Part shown: positions 42,567 to 51,069 of the stretch, one piece after another
Layout: every line of letters begins with the position of its first letter
How positions within the stretch are numbered: the first letter of the stretch is position 1
Source of the DNA: Ancylobacter oerskovii
GTDB lineage: Bacteria; Pseudomonadota; Alphaproteobacteria; Rhizobiales; Xanthobacteraceae
Reading direction: 5' to 3'
NCBI RefSeq assembly: GCF_018390555.1
Contig: NZ_JAHBGB010000003.1
Span: 1 to 64,000 of the forward strand
Length of the DNA stretch: 64,000 bases
The notes under the pieces: model-generated
Seen by the model: only the letters and a program-made list of their open reading frames with translations
Told to the model about the DNA's origin: nothing
The model's database searches: none
Made by a program: the position numbers and the translations under genes

Positions 42567-43073
42567 TTAGGAGGACTTGTTCGCTTCCTCGGGTGGGGCC
42601 AGGTGACCCTCCTCCGCTTTGTAGAAATATTGGGAAGCGACCAACCATCCCTTGAGCGGTCGCAGCGGCGGGATGCAGGTCAGCAGTGTCAATGGCAGCG
42701 TCGTGACCAAGTGCACCCAAGCCGGCGGCTCATATGCGATCTCAAGCCAGACCGCGAAGCCGACTGAAGGCAGGCAACAGAACATCATGACGAAGAACGC
42801 TGGGCCGTCAGCCGGGTCGGCGAAAGAATAGTCGAGCCCGCAGACGTCGCAGCGGGGTCGAAGCGTGAGAAAACCCTTGAACAGACGCCCCTGACCACAT
42901 CTAGGGCAGCGGCCGCGCAGGCCGGTTTCCAGCGGGCTAAGAGAGGGCCATTCCGACGCAGATGCCAAATCCCCAAGCCCGGCCGACACGGAATCGGAGG
43001 TTGCCCGTTCTTCGTCGGTGGAGGAGCCTTTGGGAGAATTCATCCGTCGCATCGATCCGATCATTCCGACCAT
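42567..43073 (-). CDS. DUF983 zinc-ribbon membrane protein
   Basis: A protein of up to 168 residues. A CPRCGQG...CDVCG zinc ribbon at about residues 55-80 is followed by two membrane segments (FFVMMFCCLPSVGFAVWL and VTTLPLTLLTCIPPLRPL). This is the DUF983 arrangement, a family common in alphaproteobacteria and often near cytochrome oxidase genes, of unknown role. The true start is uncertain: several in-frame ATGs lie in the first 11 codons and none has a good ribosome site. The long charged N-terminus is not part of the family. Confidence 0.8.
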   Translation of the reverse strand: MVGMIGSMRRMNSPKGSSTDEERATSDSVSAGLGDLASASEWPSLSPLETGLRGRCPRCGQGRLFKGFLTLRPRCDVCGLDYSFADPADGPAFFVMMFCCLPSVGFAVWLEIAYEPPAWVHLVTTLPLTLLTCIPPLRPLKGWLVASQYFYKAEEGHLAPPEEANKSS

Positions 43074-43330
43074 TCAGGCTATTATTGACCTGGGCCAGGC
43101 TGGAATTCTTGAAGGCTCGTGCTTCCTTTGAACGTTGGTGTCTCGCGGAAACTGTGACGTTTTGGCAGGCTACGAAACCGTCGCCATCGGACCCATGGGC
43201 GGATCTGTCCGCTGCTCTGACGCACGCCGCGAGATCGCTGAACCCGTTGGCGATTTTCACCGCCCTGCGATCTGTTCGCGCACGAGCCGCCGGAACGTCG
43301 CATCTGGATCGGACCAGCGGCGAGCCGAGG
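43074..43330. other. Spacer with a degenerate shared motif
   Basis: No intact gene. It contains a 37-base stretch (about 43104-43140) that matches, with six or seven differences, a stretch near 59.6 kb. In the rightward frame both read FLKARA.F..., so they may be scraps of related genes. Confidence 0.35.
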
Positions 43331-44320
43331 TCATTCGTCGACGACTCGTATGAGGGTCTTGCCGATCGCGCCTTTTTCGACCGCGACATGTCCATCGACG
43401 GTACGCGAGAGGGGCAGGATCATTGCGATCCGAGGATTGTACGAACCGGCTCGCAGGCAGTCGTTGATGTCGGCGATCGCCGCCTTCTTCGCGCTGTCCG
43501 GCATCGTGTAGACATAGACGAACCTGACCGCGCCATTGACGACCATCGCCGGCACCATCGGAACAGGGACCCGCTCCGCCGCGTCGTGGGCGGAATAGGC
43601 TGCGATCACACCGCCATTCGCAAGGCATCTGAGATCGAGCTCGATGTTCGAACTGAGATCCACCTCCACGATGCGGTCAACACCTGCGTTGTTGGTCTCG
43701 GCCTTGATCTTCGCCGCCACGTCGGCGGCGTTGAGATCGAGGACGAGGTCCGCTCCCGCCTGCTGCGCGACTTCCTTCTGCTCTGGTCGACGAACCGTGG
43801 CAGCGACCCATGCACCCGCGCATTTGGCGAGCTGGATGGCGGCGGAGCCGACCACTCCCGCTCCGCCCTGGACCAGGACACGCCGCCCACGAAGGTCGCC
43901 GTCGGCAAAGAGGCAGCGATGCGCCGTCAGTGCCGGAACGCCGAGCGACGCACCGACTTCGTATGATGTGGCATCGGGGAGCCGCACGGCATTGTCCGAC
44001 GGCACCGCCACATACTCGGCAGCGGTTCCGCCGGCTCGGCCGGTCTGCGCTTCGAAGATCCAGACCCTCTCCCCTATTCGGTCCGGCGCCACACCCTCGC
44101 CGACTGCTTCGATAACACCCGCGCCATCCTGGTGAGGGATGACGCGGGTAAACGCCATCTTGGATACGAATCCGGTCCGGTTCTTTATGTCGCTGGGATT
44201 GATCCCCGACACGTGGACGCGGACAAGCACTTCGCCGGCGGCGGGCAGAGGTTTGGGCAGATCCCCGAGGACGAGAACGTCCTCGGCCGCACCCTGGCGT
44301 TCGTAGAATACAGCTCGCAT
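43331..44320 (-). CDS. NADPH:quinone oxidoreductase-like MDR protein
   Basis: A medium-chain dehydrogenase/reductase of 329 residues. The GroES-like half has INPSDIKNRTGF and PHQDGAGVIEAVG; the nucleotide-binding half has the VLVQGGAGVVGSAAIQLAK fingerprint. The structural zinc cysteines are absent, as in zeta-crystallin-type quinone reductases. It follows a truncated hydrolase gene and an AraC gene, all leftward. It probably reduces quinones or enones as detoxification. Confidence 0.9.
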   Translation of the reverse strand: MRAVFYERQGAAEDVLVLGDLPKPLPAAGEVLVRVHVSGINPSDIKNRTGFVSKMAFTRVIPHQDGAGVIEAVGEGVAPDRIGERVWIFEAQTGRAGGTAAEYVAVPSDNAVRLPDATSYEVGASLGVPALTAHRCLFADGDLRGRRVLVQGGAGVVGSAAIQLAKCAGAWVAATVRRPEQKEVAQQAGADLVLDLNAADVAAKIKAETNNAGVDRIVEVDLSSNIELDLRCLANGGVIAAYSAHDAAERVPVPMVPAMVVNGAVRFVYVYTMPDSAKKAAIADINDCLRAGSYNPRIAMILPLSRTVDGHVAVEKGAIGKTLIRVVDE

Positions 44321-44414
44321 GTCTTGCTTTCTTCGCTTGCTGGAAATAGCGCCCGGAGCGGCAGCGACCGGCTCATCGTGGAGAGAGCGGGTGTCTTCAC
44401 CGAACCCGCATCAG

Positions 44415-44846
44415 TCAGGTCCCGAAGGTTTGCTTGATCAGATCTGCCGCGCGATAGTCGATGACGAGCGCAGGAATCCGCGTGCGGTCCACGACCTGGC
44501 TGGCGAGGCCTCGATATGCGAGCGCGGAACCCAACACATAGGCACCGCCGTGAATGAACAAGATCGCTTGGCCGGCTGGCGGATGGTCCGGACGCAGCCA
44601 CCAGCCGCCAACCTCGCCTTCATCCACCTGCTCGAGGGTTACACCGTCCGACAACGGGCAGGCGGAGATGAAGCGATCGTAGGCAGCCCGCACATCGGGG
44701 CCTGCTTCGGCCCAAAACCGCGCGAAATAATCGCGCCGATCGCCTTCGCGCTTGCGCTCCTCCGGCGAGATCCTGAAGAAGGTCGAGTAGGCGTCGCGGC
44801 CGCTCTGCGACACGGAGGTGCTGAAATGGTCCTTATTCTGCGGCAT
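44415..44846 (-). pseudogene. Truncated alpha/beta hydrolase (HSL-type)
   Basis: The first 135 residues of an esterase of the hormone-sensitive-lipase type are present, with the oxyanion motif AILFIHGGAYVLGSA and the strand ALVIDYR. The frame then runs into AADLIKQTFGT and stops. The GDSAGG nucleophile block, the Asp and the His are missing, so the enzyme cannot work. It starts inside the last codons of the AraC gene (14-base overlap), which suggests that the AraC protein once controlled it. A deletion before the quinone oxidoreductase gene is the likely cause. Confidence 0.75.
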
Positions 44847-45519
44847 ATTGAACCTCTAGCGCTTCCGAATTCTCCCATTCGTGATCGGCGAGATCGCCCG
44901 CCACAAGAGCGTCCGGCGCGGCAGCCGCATTCGACTGTCTCCCGGAGGGATCCTTCGCGAGCTCGCTTCCCAGGAGCTGACGGCGCCAGGTATTGGGCGG
45001 CAAGCCAACGATGCGGCTGAAGACCCTTGTCAGGTGCGACTGGTCGGCCAGGCCGCACACCAAGGCGACCTCCGAAATCGGGGCATCGGTGGTGAGCAGC
45101 ATTTTCTTCGCCAGGTCGATGCGGGCGCCGGCGACATAGTCCGAATAGGCGATGCCAGTCGTGGATTTGAACGATCGAGAAAAATAGCTGGCACTCAGAT
45201 GCACAAGTTTGGCGACCGCCTCGATCCTCAGGCTGGCGCCAAGATTGCTGCAGATGAATTCCTTCGCGCGCCGCACCTGCCAATCGGCAAGGCGGCAATT
45301 TTTCGGGCGCTCCTCATTCGGTGGCGCGCGAATAAGCAGGCGAGCGCTCTCGATACAGCGCCGCGCCGCGGGCGGGTCCTCTTCGAACAGCGAGAGCGCT
45401 TCGGTGAGCAGTGTCGAAACGAGGTCGCTATCCGCGCTGGAAGTCGGACGCGCACCAAGCCATCGATCGAATAGCTTGGCGCTATCATCCGTTTCGAGGC
45501 AGGGCGGGCTAGTCGACAT
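44833..45519 (-). CDS. AraC-family transcriptional regulator
   Basis: A regulator of 228 residues. The C-terminal half is a full AraC DNA-binding domain with two helix-turn-helix units: LSASYFSRSFKSTTGIAYSD and ISEVALVCGLADQSHLTRVF, ending GLPPNTWRR. The N-terminal half is short and of no known ligand family. The ATG follows GAGGGC; the longer open frame above it would cross the promoter of the divergent LysR gene. It likely controls the hydrolase/quinone reductase genes behind it. Confidence 0.88.
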   Translation of the reverse strand: MSTSPPCLETDDSAKLFDRWLGARPTSSADSDLVSTLLTEALSLFEEDPPAARRCIESARLLIRAPPNEERPKNCRLADWQVRRAKEFICSNLGASLRIEAVAKLVHLSASYFSRSFKSTTGIAYSDYVAGARIDLAKKMLLTTDAPISEVALVCGLADQSHLTRVFSRIVGLPPNTWRRQLLGSELAKDPSGRQSNAAAAPDALVAGDLADHEWENSEALEVQYAAE

Positions 45520-45593
45520 CGTTCGAAAGCCCTCAAAAGGAGTGTGGTTGCTCTCGAACTTTTCAATATATGATTGCAGAAATCGACAAAACA

Positions 45594-45606
45594 TCTCGTT
45601 TCGAGA
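45594..45606 (+). promoter_or_regulatory. Short dyad in the AraC/LysR gap
   Basis: TCTCG-TTT-CGAGA is a perfect five-base dyad in an AT-rich 119-base gap between two divergent regulators, 33 bases before the LysR start. A half copy (CTCTCGAAC) lies 42 bases to the left. It may be the LysR or AraC site. Confidence 0.3.
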
Positions 45607-45638
45607 ACATAGATTGCTAGATTTGAGAGGATCGAAGC

Positions 45639-46556
45639 GTGGACAGATTGGGTGCGATGGCAATTCTGCTGAAGGTTGTGGAGACGGGAAGTCTTTCGGC
45701 CGCGGCCAAGCAACTTGGTGTGCCGCTCGCGACGGTGAGTAGGCGCATCGCCGAGCTCGAGGCACATCTCGACACTCGCATCCTCAACCGAACGAGCCGG
45801 CGGCTGAGCCTCACCGAGGCGGGGCGACTATACGTGGAAGCGAGCCGACGCATCCTCGAGCAGGTCGAGGAGGCCGAGCGTTCGGCGATGGGCGTCTACA
45901 AGGACCCCAAAGGGCAGCTGACCGTGACAGCGCCCGTCGTCTTCGGACGAACGCACATGATCCCGATCATCGCGGAGTTCCTGGCCCAATATCCCGAGAT
46001 CGACGTCAAGCTCGTGCTCGCCGATCGCCTCCTCGATCTCCTCGAGGCAGATGTCGATGTCGCGCTTCGCATCGGCGAGCTGGACGACAGCAGCCTGGTC
46101 GCGCTGAGGGTCGGCGCCGTGCGTCGCGTGACCTGCGCCAGCCCGACCTACCTTGCGACCCACGGTCGGCCGCAGGAACCCCAGGACCTGAAGCGACACA
46201 TCTGCGTCACCTTCGACAATCTGGCATCGCCGGCGGGCTGGCGGTTTTCGTCGCCCAATGGCGATGTCCAGGTGCCGGTTCGTTCGAGGCTGACGGTGAC
46301 CACAGCGGAAGCTGCAGTGGACGGGGCAGTGGCGGGGTTGGGCTTCACCCGCCTGCTGTCCTACCAGATCGCACGCGAAAAGCGCACCGGTCGGCTCGAA
46401 GTCGTTCTCGCCGAGTACGAATTGCCGGCTTGGCCCGTGAGCCTTGTCCATGCGGGCCAGCAGCTGCCGCCGAGGAAGTTGCGCGCGTTCCTCGATTTCG
46501 CCGCTCCGCGATTGAGAGATCGCCTGCAGGACGAGACGACAGCCTTCCAATCGTAA
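45639..46556 (+). CDS. LysR-family transcriptional regulator
   Basis: A 305-residue LysR regulator, with DNA-binding part SLSAAAKQLGVPLATVSRRI and wing RILNRTSRRLSLTEAG. The effector domain starts GQLTVTAPVVFGRTHMIPII. The start is GTG with GAGAGG before it. It is divergent from the AraC gene and convergent with the PNPOx-like pseudogene. Confidence 0.92.
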   Translation: MDRLGAMAILLKVVETGSLSAAAKQLGVPLATVSRRIAELEAHLDTRILNRTSRRLSLTEAGRLYVEASRRILEQVEEAERSAMGVYKDPKGQLTVTAPVVFGRTHMIPIIAEFLAQYPEIDVKLVLADRLLDLLEADVDVALRIGELDDSSLVALRVGAVRRVTCASPTYLATHGRPQEPQDLKRHICVTFDNLASPAGWRFSSPNGDVQVPVRSRLTVTTAEAAVDGAVAGLGFTRLLSYQIAREKRTGRLEVVLAEYELPAWPVSLVHAGQQLPPRKLRAFLDFAAPRLRDRLQDETTAFQS

Positions 46557-46596
46557 GACGCGGCGTGAGGCGCGCCCAGCGCCGCCCCCGCTTGGA

Positions 46597-47233
46597 TCAG
46601 GCTGGAGATTTGCCGAGCTCCGCCAGGCGAGAGCGGAGCTCTGAATTCTCGGCTTCGAGACGAACGAGCCGGTCGCGAAGGGGCTGCACCGCCTCGGAGA
46701 CTTGCTGCTCGGTAAACCGCGGGGTGATGTGCTGGGGGCAGTTCCAATCGAAGGCGTTCAGGGTCAACCGGAAGATGCGCTCGATCTTTGCCCGGTACCC
46801 CGGCATGGTCACAAGCTCGGTTAGGGCGGGATCGCGCCCGAGCTCGACAATTTCGGCGTGAGCATAGATTTTGAGTCGGGCGCGGTGGGGGTAATCCATG
46901 AGGAAAAGACAAGCCCGGCTGTCGGCCGCGATGTTGCCGGTGCTGATGTATTGGAGGTTGCCGCGATAGTCGGCGAAGGCGAGCGTGCGCTCGTCGACCA
47001 GCTTCAAAAAGCCGGGAGGGCCGCCTCGGTGTTGGACGTAAGGCCATCCCGTTTCTGAGACGGATGCCATGTAGAAACTATCGCGCGTCGAGATAAAGGC
47101 GGCTTCGTTATCGCCGAAGCGATCGAACGTCCTGCTTCCGTTGAAGTCATCCCATATGTGATCCACCCCCCATCTTCGCCTGAACTGTGCGAACGCTTGG
47201 GGTGACAGCGATATCTAAGAATCCGTGGGACAT
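46597..47233 (-). pseudogene. Frameshifted pyridoxamine 5'-phosphate oxidase-family gene
   Basis: The N-terminus lies in one frame (MSHGFLDIAVTPSVRTVQAK, then MGG) and the rest in another (DHIWDDFNGSRTFDRF, AFISTRDSFYMASV, PYVQHRGGPPGFLKL, FLMDYPHRARLKIYAHAEIV, NCPQHI). The switch is at a run of six G near position 47167; five would give an unbroken frame of about 211 residues. Intact relatives bind flavin or F420 and reduce small molecules. A G-run slip can be a sequencing error, a phase-variable site or a true loss. The shorter frame alone has only a GTG start. Confidence 0.78.
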
Positions 47234-47280
47234 AGTCTCGCGCTCGTTGTCGGTGAGAGTGCATTTCTGGCGGGAATGGG

Positions 47281-48051
47281 TCAGGCTGACACGGGAAGCT
47301 GCTTCCTGACCGCGCGGACATTGCCGCTGAACATGCCGCCGGCGAACACGGGGGCGTCTGCATCGGTCGTGAACAGCACCAGGTCGGACACGGTTCGAGC
47401 CATCACCTTCCAATCGGCGGCCGCGAGATAGAGGGTTTCACCCGCATGCACCTCCACACCGTCGATGAAAACCTCACCGGCGAACACATGCAGGAATCTC
47501 TCCGCACCATCGGCCGGGAGCTTAGGCGAGGTGAGGCCCTCGCCCGCCGCGAGATGGGCATCCTGCACCCAGGCCTGGCCGCGAACCTCGAACGGCGCAC
47601 CTTGCGGGGCGGCGAGCAGACGCCACGCGCCTCGGCTCAGCGCGTCGTCGAAATCGTGGAACTGCACCCGTGCGTCCAGGCTTGCGACACGCGGGCGCAT
47701 GAAAATCTGCAGGGCTTCGACGGGCTGCGATCCGAGCATCTCTTCCTCATGCTGGAATTCGCGGCCTGCATTCATCATCATCAGGCGGCTCGGGCTCAGC
47801 CTCTCCTCGTTCCCGACGCTGTCGCGGTGCAACATGGTGCCAGCCCGCAAATAGGTCAGGATCTCGTCGTCGCGGTGGGGATGCATGGCAATGACATGGC
47901 CAGCCTGGATTCGTGCGCGGTCGATCCGGCCGAAAGCGCCGATCCCGCTGTCGCCGGTGTTGAGCGCGTCGCCCGGATAGAAGATCTCGATGCTGAAGCC
48001 ACTATTCCAGTCGCCTCTTCTCATCGCCGGTTCGATCTTGAGCTGTTCCAT
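47281..48051 (-). CDS. Pirin-family bicupin (YhhW-like)
   Basis: A protein of 256 residues with the pirin metal site: HPHRDDEILTY and LHRDSVG in the first cupin, then FQHEEEM with the final His and Glu. The second cupin (FLHVFAGEVFIDGVEVHAGE) closes the fold. Relatives such as YhhW open flavonols in vitro, and other pirins regulate metabolism. It is divergent from the LysR gene at 48.2 kb, which probably controls it. Confidence 0.92.
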   Translation of the reverse strand: MEQLKIEPAMRRGDWNSGFSIEIFYPGDALNTGDSGIGAFGRIDRARIQAGHVIAMHPHRDDEILTYLRAGTMLHRDSVGNEERLSPSRLMMMNAGREFQHEEEMLGSQPVEALQIFMRPRVASLDARVQFHDFDDALSRGAWRLLAAPQGAPFEVRGQAWVQDAHLAAGEGLTSPKLPADGAERFLHVFAGEVFIDGVEVHAGETLYLAAADWKVMARTVSDLVLFTTDADAPVFAGGMFSGNVRAVRKQLPVSA

Positions 48052-48106
48052 GATGTGACGTCCTTTCGTTCGTCCGCCTCTACCACCCGTAATTTATCAG
48101 GGGCGC

Positions 48107-48124
48107 ATTTTGCAGAAGCGAAAT
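48107..48124 (+). promoter_or_regulatory. Dyad between pirin and LysR genes
   Basis: ATTTTGC-AGAA-GCGAAAT is a seven-base dyad with one mismatch in the 157-base gap between the two divergent genes. It may be a LysR site; support is only by place and form. Confidence 0.35.
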
Positions 48125-48208
48125 CTTGAGGCTTAAAGTAGCGTCCCGCACGCCGGCACACTAGCTCCACGATCCGGCATGCTCTGTTTCAAATCGGGGA
48201 ACAACGTT

Positions 48209-49087
48209 ATGGAAATCGAGGATCTGGAGACCTTCGTAGAGGTTGCGGATTCGGGAGGTATCTCCGCGGCTGCGAAACGCCTGAGCGTCGCCAAGTCCAT
48301 CGTCAGCCGGCGTCTGTCCCGGCTCGAGGCCGAGCTCGGCGTCCAGCTGCTGGCACGAAGCACGCGGGGCGCGGCTTTGACAGAAGCCGGGGTGACCTTT
48401 CGCGATCATGCCGCCCGGGTCTGTGCCGAAATCGAGACGGCGCGCGAAGACGTCCTGCCCTCTGGAGAATTGCGGGGCCGGCTGCGGATCGCTGCCCCCT
48501 CCTCGTTCGGCCCTTCCCATTTCGCTCCAGCGCTTGCCGAGCTCGCTCGCCGCCACCGCGCATTGCACATCCATACCCATTACAGCGACCGCTATGTCGA
48601 CCTCGTCGGCGAGGGCTTCGATTGCGGAATCCGCGTGGGATATCTGGCCGACTCCAACTTGCTCGCGCGCCAGATCGGATCCTTCGCCGTGCATCTCTTT
48701 GCCAGTCCGCAGTACATCAGCGAACATGGCGCGCCGAAAACGCCGGAGGAGGTTCTCGCGCACGAGGCCATTTTGCAGGGCAGGGAGAGCTGGAAGTTCA
48801 GCGACGGCACCAAGACCTTCCCCATCCACCCACACGGCCGCTTCAAGGCGGACAGCGCGATCGCACTCGCAGAAGCCACGGCAGCGGGTGTCGGGATCGC
48901 CGCTCTGCCGGATGTCATCGCTGAACGCGACCTGGCCTCCGGCGAGTTGGTCCGTGTGATGACGGACTACTCGCTGCCATCCGTCGGCATCTTCGTCGTG
49001 CGACCGTCTGCGCAACACCTCACCCGAAAGGTAAGAGTCCTGATCGAGTTTCTCATTGAGAAATTTGGTCGGGATGGTCCCCCGTGA
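48209..49087 (+). CDS. LysR-family transcriptional regulator
   Basis: A 292-residue LysR regulator with DNA-binding part GISAAAKRLSVAKSIVSRRL and wing RSTRGAALTEAG, followed by an effector domain starting GRLRIAAPSSFGPSHFAPAL. The ATG was chosen over a frame start ten codons earlier because of GGGGA before it and the normal family start. It is divergent from the pirin gene. Its last 35 bases overlap the end of the opposite-strand SnoaL-like gene. Confidence 0.92.
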   Translation: MEIEDLETFVEVADSGGISAAAKRLSVAKSIVSRRLSRLEAELGVQLLARSTRGAALTEAGVTFRDHAARVCAEIETAREDVLPSGELRGRLRIAAPSSFGPSHFAPALAELARRHRALHIHTHYSDRYVDLVGEGFDCGIRVGYLADSNLLARQIGSFAVHLFASPQYISEHGAPKTPEEVLAHEAILQGRESWKFSDGTKTFPIHPHGRFKADSAIALAEATAAGVGIAALPDVIAERDLASGELVRVMTDYSLPSVGIFVVRPSAQHLTRKVRVLIEFLIEKFGRDGPP

Positions 49088-49541
49088 CCTCGAATGCCTC
49101 TTCGTCGACCGGTTTCTGGCTCAGGAACCGATAGACATAACTGCGCGTGGCAAAGCGCCAGCCGTCGGCCTCCCGGACGAGCTCATCGTTGTAGACGGCG
49201 AGATTCTCGTAATAGGTTCCATCGCCGCGCCCGTGTTCCCGCACGACGTATCGAGCGGTTGCTCGATCCCCATCCAGGGTGACGACCCCCGAATGCGTCA
49301 TCTGCATGAAATAGCGCTCGAGCTTGTAGAGGCTCTCGAGCAGGCCGACGATCGCTTCCCGCCCCTCGGCTCGTGACGTCAAAGGCGGGCCGATGCTCCA
49401 GACCGCCCCTGCCTCCGCCCACAAGCGCCCGAACGCCGCCAGGTCGCGCTCGTTGACGGCATCGCTGAAGCGGGCGGCAAGACGATGGATTTCCGCCTCG
49501 TCCTCCAGAGCCCGAAGGCGTCTCTCAAGGTCCGCTGTCAT
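49053..49541 (-). CDS. SnoaL-like (NTF2-fold) protein
   Basis: A protein of 162 residues with the SnoaL-like polyketide cyclase/dehydratase pattern: IHRLAARFSDAVNERDLAAF, GRLWAEAGAVWSIG, HSGVVTLDGDRATARYVV and GWRFATRSYVYRFL. The fold binds small ring compounds; the activity is open. Its ATG overlaps nothing but lies one base beyond the stop of the next SnoaL-like gene, so the two are co-translated. The 3' end overlaps the convergent LysR gene. Confidence 0.85.
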   Translation of the reverse strand: MTADLERRLRALEDEAEIHRLAARFSDAVNERDLAAFGRLWAEAGAVWSIGPPLTSRAEGREAIVGLLESLYKLERYFMQMTHSGVVTLDGDRATARYVVREHGRGDGTYYENLAVYNDELVREADGWRFATRSYVYRFLSQKPVDEEAFEVTGDHPDQISQ

Positions 49542-49542
49542 G

Positions 49543-49935
49543 CTATTCGTTTGGGTCGAGCAAGACGTAGAGCTGATCGATCTTGCCTTCCCGGAAGATC
49601 GCAACGTCGGTTCCCGAAACGGGTGCCGGCTGCCCATTGCCATCGAGCGCTCGCCACCTCAGGCGTCCCAGACCATGATGGCCGACGGCGGGACCGGCAG
49701 GTGCGAAGGTCATGCCTTGGGGGAGCGTATCAAGAAGCGCGCCCACGGCCTTTGAAATCTCGTCGAGGCCGGTCACGACATGGCCGGCTTCATACAGGAC
49801 GCCATCCGGCATCCAGAGCCGCTCAAGTGCGTCGCGCCGCGCGGCGGGATCGCGTTCGCTGAAGACCTGCTGCGCATTGGCGCGCAGGATCGCATCATAG
49901 TCGGGTTCGGCGGCTTCCTTCACCTCAACGCTCAT
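49543..49935 (-). CDS. SnoaL-like (NTF2-fold) protein
   Basis: A 130-residue protein with AILRANAQQVFSERDPAARR, LERLWMPDGVLYEAG, the GLDEISKAVGALLDTLPQGM segment and the closing DVAIFREGKIDQLYVLLD strands. It overlaps the TehA-like gene by 11 bases and is followed directly by a second SnoaL-like gene. A possible heterodimer of the two NTF2-fold proteins is an inference from this pairing. Confidence 0.82.
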   Translation of the reverse strand: MSVEVKEAAEPDYDAILRANAQQVFSERDPAARRDALERLWMPDGVLYEAGHVVTGLDEISKAVGALLDTLPQGMTFAPAGPAVGHHGLGRLRWRALDGNGQPAPVSGTDVAIFREGKIDQLYVLLDPNE

Positions 49936-50962
49936 AGGCCTTCCCTCCGTTGTGATCCGGCATTTCAGATCCGCCAGCTGGCTTGGCGGTTTCGTGCTGC
50001 CCTCCCTTGGACGGCAATAGGCGCCCCTCGAGTGCGCGAACGACGGTGAACGCCGAGATCAGCACGACGACGCCATTGGCGAAGACGAACACGATCGGGG
50101 CGACGACCGTCATCGCACCCGTATCGCCTTGGGCGACGAGACGCAGTGGAGCGGTCGCGAGAGCCGTGACGCCGAAGGTGAAGGCCCAATACGACGGCGT
50201 GAACCGTTCTTCCATGATCCAAGGCAGCAGCCTCAGGAGCACCAGACACTGCAGGAGACCGTAGCCGATCAGGGCGTGGGCGAAGAAGGTCGACTCGTCG
50301 GGCGCGACGCTGAGCAAGGCGACCGCACCAACGACCGGAGGCGCGAGTTGAATGCCGAGCGTCGGGCGTAACGCGCTCGCCATGCCTGGCTCGGTCAGCA
50401 AGCGATGAAGCAGGACGGATTCGATGGCGAGCCAGGAGAACAGCCCCGCGCCGAATGCGAGCTGCCCCCAATCGGCAAACCCGAGCACGGCTCCGACGGC
50501 CGCGGCGACGAAAGTGCCCGCGACGGTCGGCAGATACAGAACGGGCGTGGTGTGACTATGATCACGCCCGCCGAACCAGAGTCCGCCCGTGCGCCAAACC
50601 GCGAACCCAATGGTCGCGGCAAAGCCGACAATGTAGAGCGCGACGGCAAAGGCGTGCGCATGGGGCGCGGCGCCGCCAGCCACGAGCATGGTTGCGACGC
50701 CGATCAAGCCCACGAAGCAGCACTGGACGGGATGAGCAATCTCGGCCAGCGCCGCGTCGGGCGCGGCAAACCATTTCAGGACGTAAAGCACCAGCAAGAC
50801 CGCCCACACGACCGCGGCGACAAGCATGATGACTTCACCGAAGGCCTCGGGAAGTCCCCATGCCTGATGGGCGGCGCGCCAGGTGCCACCAAGGCCCGCC
50901 AGGCCCAGCACGATGCCGAAGAACCCGGCCGGCACGATCGGGATTGATCGAAATGCCGTCAT
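49925..50962 (-). CDS. tehA: TehA/SLAC1-family membrane channel
   Basis: A membrane protein of 345 residues with about ten hydrophobic segments, beginning VPAGFFGIVLGLAGLGGTWR as in TehA and SLAC1 channels. The later FTPSYWAFTFGVTALATAPL is the typical pore region. Family members pass anions or dicarboxylates and give tellurite or disinfectant resistance. It leads an operon with two SnoaL-like genes. The cytoplasmic tail after the last helix is long and charged. Confidence 0.87.
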   Translation of the reverse strand: MTAFRSIPIVPAGFFGIVLGLAGLGGTWRAAHQAWGLPEAFGEVIMLVAAVVWAVLLVLYVLKWFAAPDAALAEIAHPVQCCFVGLIGVATMLVAGGAAPHAHAFAVALYIVGFAATIGFAVWRTGGLWFGGRDHSHTTPVLYLPTVAGTFVAAAVGAVLGFADWGQLAFGAGLFSWLAIESVLLHRLLTEPGMASALRPTLGIQLAPPVVGAVALLSVAPDESTFFAHALIGYGLLQCLVLLRLLPWIMEERFTPSYWAFTFGVTALATAPLRLVAQGDTGAMTVVAPIVFVFANGVVVLISAFTVVRALEGRLLPSKGGQHETAKPAGGSEMPDHNGGKAYER

Positions 50963-51069
50963 AGGAAACCTCGGTATCCGACTTTTGTGGGACGCTGTCG
51001 CTCGTGGGAAGTTCGCACCGGACTTATCCCTTCTGTTGATCCGAGGCGGGTGCCGGTGCGTTTCCCGGG

